Of a DNA stretch of 64,000 nt, positions 62,607-64,000 are shown in pieces; the first letter of the stretch is position 1; each line of letters begins with the position of its first letter. This stretch comes from Rhodococcus wratislaviensis (GTDB lineage: Bacteria > Actinomycetota > Actinomycetes > Mycobacteriales > Mycobacteriaceae). The stretch covers positions 120,195 through 184,194 of the forward strand of contig NZ_UAUI01000021.1 in the NCBI RefSeq assembly GCF_900455735.1. The letters run 5' to 3'. Position numbers and translations under genes: made by a program. Under the pieces are notes generated by a model. The model saw nothing but the letters and a program-made list of their open reading frames with translations. It was not told where the DNA came from and did no database searches.

Positions 62607-63641
62607 GTGAACCTGCCGGACCGCCCGACACGCACCTCCGGGCGTCCGCCGACCCTCCGCGAGATCGCCGAACGCGCCGGCGTCCACGTGTCGACGGCGT
62701 CGCGGGTGCTCCGTCAGCCCGAACCCGCCGACGGCTGGTCCGAGGCAGCGCTGCGGGTGCGCGAGGTGGCGGTGGAACTCGGCTACCAGCCCAACCTGTG
62801 GGCCGCGAGCCTGCGGACCCGGAAGACCACCACCCTCGGCGTCGTCATGCCGCGACTCACCGACGGGGTGGTCGCGACCATGTTCCAGGGCATCGAGGAG
62901 ACGGCCACGCAGGCCGGCTACTCGGTGTTGCTGTCGAGCCCGCCCGACGATCTCGACGCCCAGCGCCGCGCCATCGAGTTCCTCGTCAGCAGGCAGGTCG
63001 ACGGCCTGCTGCTCAGCAGCCTGCACAGTCCCGGCCGCGAGTTCGTCGACTCGCTGTCGGTGGGGGCGCTGCCGATGCTGCAGCTCAACCGGCACGCCGA
63101 CGTCGGTCTGCCGTTCGTGTCCGGTGACGACCACCGGGGCGGCTACCTCGCCGGACGCCATCTCCTCGACCGCGGCTTCACCGAGGTCGCCGTCATCACC
63201 GGCCCCGACCACGCGAGCACGTCCCGCGACCGTCTCGCCGGTTTCCGCGACGCGCTGGCCGAGAACGGCATCGAACTCCGACCCGATCGCGTCGTCCGCT
63301 CCGACTTCGACGTGTCCGGCGGTGTCGCCGCGGCCACCGTTCTCCTGGAATCGGATTCGCGCCCCGAGGCGATCTTCACCGTCAGCGACACCATCGCGAT
63401 CGGCGTCCTCGGCGTCGCCCGGGATCTCGGACTGCGGATCCCCGAAGACCTCGCGCTCGTCGGGTACAACGACATTCCGGTGGTCGCCCAGCTGCCGGTG
63501 CCGCTGACGACCGTCCGGTCACCCGCCCGCCTGATCGGCGCGACCGGTGTGCGTCATCTCCTGTCGATCATCGCGGGCAACGACGTGGAATCGGTGAAGC
63601 TCCCGGTCGAGTTGATCGAGCGGGCGTCGACCCGGCGCTGA
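62607..63641 (+). CDS. LacI-family transcriptional regulator
   Basis: The protein has 344 residues from the GTG at 62607 (GAGGA eight bases upstream); an ATG at 62565 would add 14. The N-terminal helix-turn-helix (TLREIAERAGVHVSTASRVL) is followed by a periplasmic-binding-like effector domain with LGVVMPRLTDGVVATMFQGIEE and EDLALVGYNDIPVVAQLPVPLTTVRSP. It presumably represses the divergent gcdH-CoA-transferase operon. The effector may be a glutarate derivative. Confidence 0.88.
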   Translation: MNLPDRPTRTSGRPPTLREIAERAGVHVSTASRVLRQPEPADGWSEAALRVREVAVELGYQPNLWAASLRTRKTTTLGVVMPRLTDGVVATMFQGIEETATQAGYSVLLSSPPDDLDAQRRAIEFLVSRQVDGLLLSSLHSPGREFVDSLSVGALPMLQLNRHADVGLPFVSGDDHRGGYLAGRHLLDRGFTEVAVITGPDHASTSRDRLAGFRDALAENGIELRPDRVVRSDFDVSGGVAAATVLLESDSRPEAIFTVSDTIAIGVLGVARDLGLRIPEDLALVGYNDIPVVAQLPVPLTTVRSPARLIGATGVRHLLSIIAGNDVESVKLPVELIERASTRR

Positions 63642-63655
63642 GGTCGCGCCCACGA

Positions 63656-64000
63656 TCAGAGTGTCGCCCGCAGTTCGCGCTTGAGCAGCTTCCCGCTCTG
63701 GTTCCGGGGCAGCTCGTCCACGAACACCACCTGCTTGGGAACCTTGAACGGCGCGATGCGCTCCTTGACGTGGGCGATCAACCCGTCCGGTGTCACGCCG
63801 GCCGCGTCCTCCCGCAGCACCACCACCGCGGTGATCGCCTCGATCCACTTGTCGTCCGGCGTCCCGATGACGGCCACCTCGGCCACATCCGGATGCGTGT
63901 AGACGGCGTCCTCGACCTCCCGCGACGCCACCAGGATGCCGCCGGTGTTGATGACGTCCTTGATGCGGTCGACGACGGTGATGTACCCCTCCGGGTCCCG
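63656..64000 (-). CDS. Acyl-CoA synthetase C-terminal part (gene enters from beyond the window)
   Basis: About 115 residues of the C-terminal domain of an AMP-binding acyl-CoA synthetase are visible. They include the hinge DRIKDVINTGGILVASREVEDAV and catalytic lysine context PRNQSGKLLKREL. The 5' part lies past base 64000. NTGGILV replaces the common SGGENVY/I. It is convergent with the LacI gene. Confidence 0.88.
   Translation of the reverse strand, partial: RDPEGYITVVDRIKDVINTGGILVASREVEDAVYTHPDVAEVAVIGTPDDKWIEAITAVVVLREDAAGVTPDGLIAHVKERIAPFKVPKQVVFVDELPRNQSGKLLKRELRATL

Noticed and set aside
1..64000. CRISPR arrays, insertion sequences or toxin-antitoxin pairs
   Set aside because: No regularly spaced repeats, transposase-like proteins or toxin-antitoxin families were found by eye.

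Overview
The window is 64 kb of high-GC actinobacterial chromosome. Gene content and protein similarity point to a mycolate actinomycete, most likely Rhodococcus of the jostii/opacus type. The signs are clear DevR/DevS (DosR/DosS) orthologues, FprA, DesA-like and Acg-like proteins, F420-type luciferase-fold enzymes, NsrR-flavohaemoglobin, and many CoA-ester catabolic genes. Genes are dense, no gene-free stretch exceeds 300 bases, and 4-base start/stop overlaps (GTGA or ATGA) are frequent. Many starts lie 6-7 bases after a TANNNT -10 box, as in leaderless actinobacterial transcripts. I see no transposase, integrase, phage gene, CRISPR array or rRNA; there is one tRNA-Arg(CCU).

Region 1 (1-12.4 kb) is mostly housekeeping: a cut-off membrane protein, fprA, a TetR regulator, an amidohydrolase, a lipoprotein, purT with a coupled DUF456 protein, a Fpg/Nei glycosylase, cobF, thyA-folA, a small membrane protein, and a cupin / TDT transporter / SRPBCC set linked by stop-start overlaps.

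Region 2 (12.5-22.9 kb) is a hypoxia/NO block. devS and devR face each other. devR is divergent from an acg-like nitroreductase and a diiron DesA-like desaturase, with a DosR-type box between them. Two tandem-domain universal stress proteins flank an LLM-class oxidoreductase in an apparent operon that has a perfect 13-base DosR-box core upstream. nsrR and hmp (NO detoxification) follow.

Region 3 (22.9-37.1 kb) is mixed: a GCS2-type ligase, an M23 peptidase, an amino-acid permease, an 85-aa protein behind an IdeR-like box, a dienelactone hydrolase, the tRNA followed by two coupled micro-ORFs, RNase HI and an AlkA-type glycosylase, a complete cbiMNQO cobalt importer behind an SmtB-like palindrome, a methyltransferase, and two tandem secreted glycine-zipper paralogues.

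Region 4 (37.1-54.8 kb) is CoA-ester catabolism. It holds a CaiB transferase with an ArsR regulator, acyl-CoA ligase + MBL hydrolase + enoyl-CoA hydratase, two LysR regulators, a nitronate monooxygenase-like protein, and then what looks like a complete beta-oxidation module: MFS importer, thiolase, SDR, ligase and two alpha/beta-barrel proteins on the minus strand, with two acyl-CoA dehydrogenases and a hydratase on the plus strand.

Region 5 (54.8-64 kb) has a Tam-like methyltransferase, a two-component system co-transcribed with an orphan TAXI-type binding protein, an MHS-family transporter, and a glutarate-type pair (CaiB CoA-transferase + glutaryl-CoA dehydrogenase) divergent from a LacI regulator with operator-like repeats between them. 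The window ends inside another acyl-CoA ligase.
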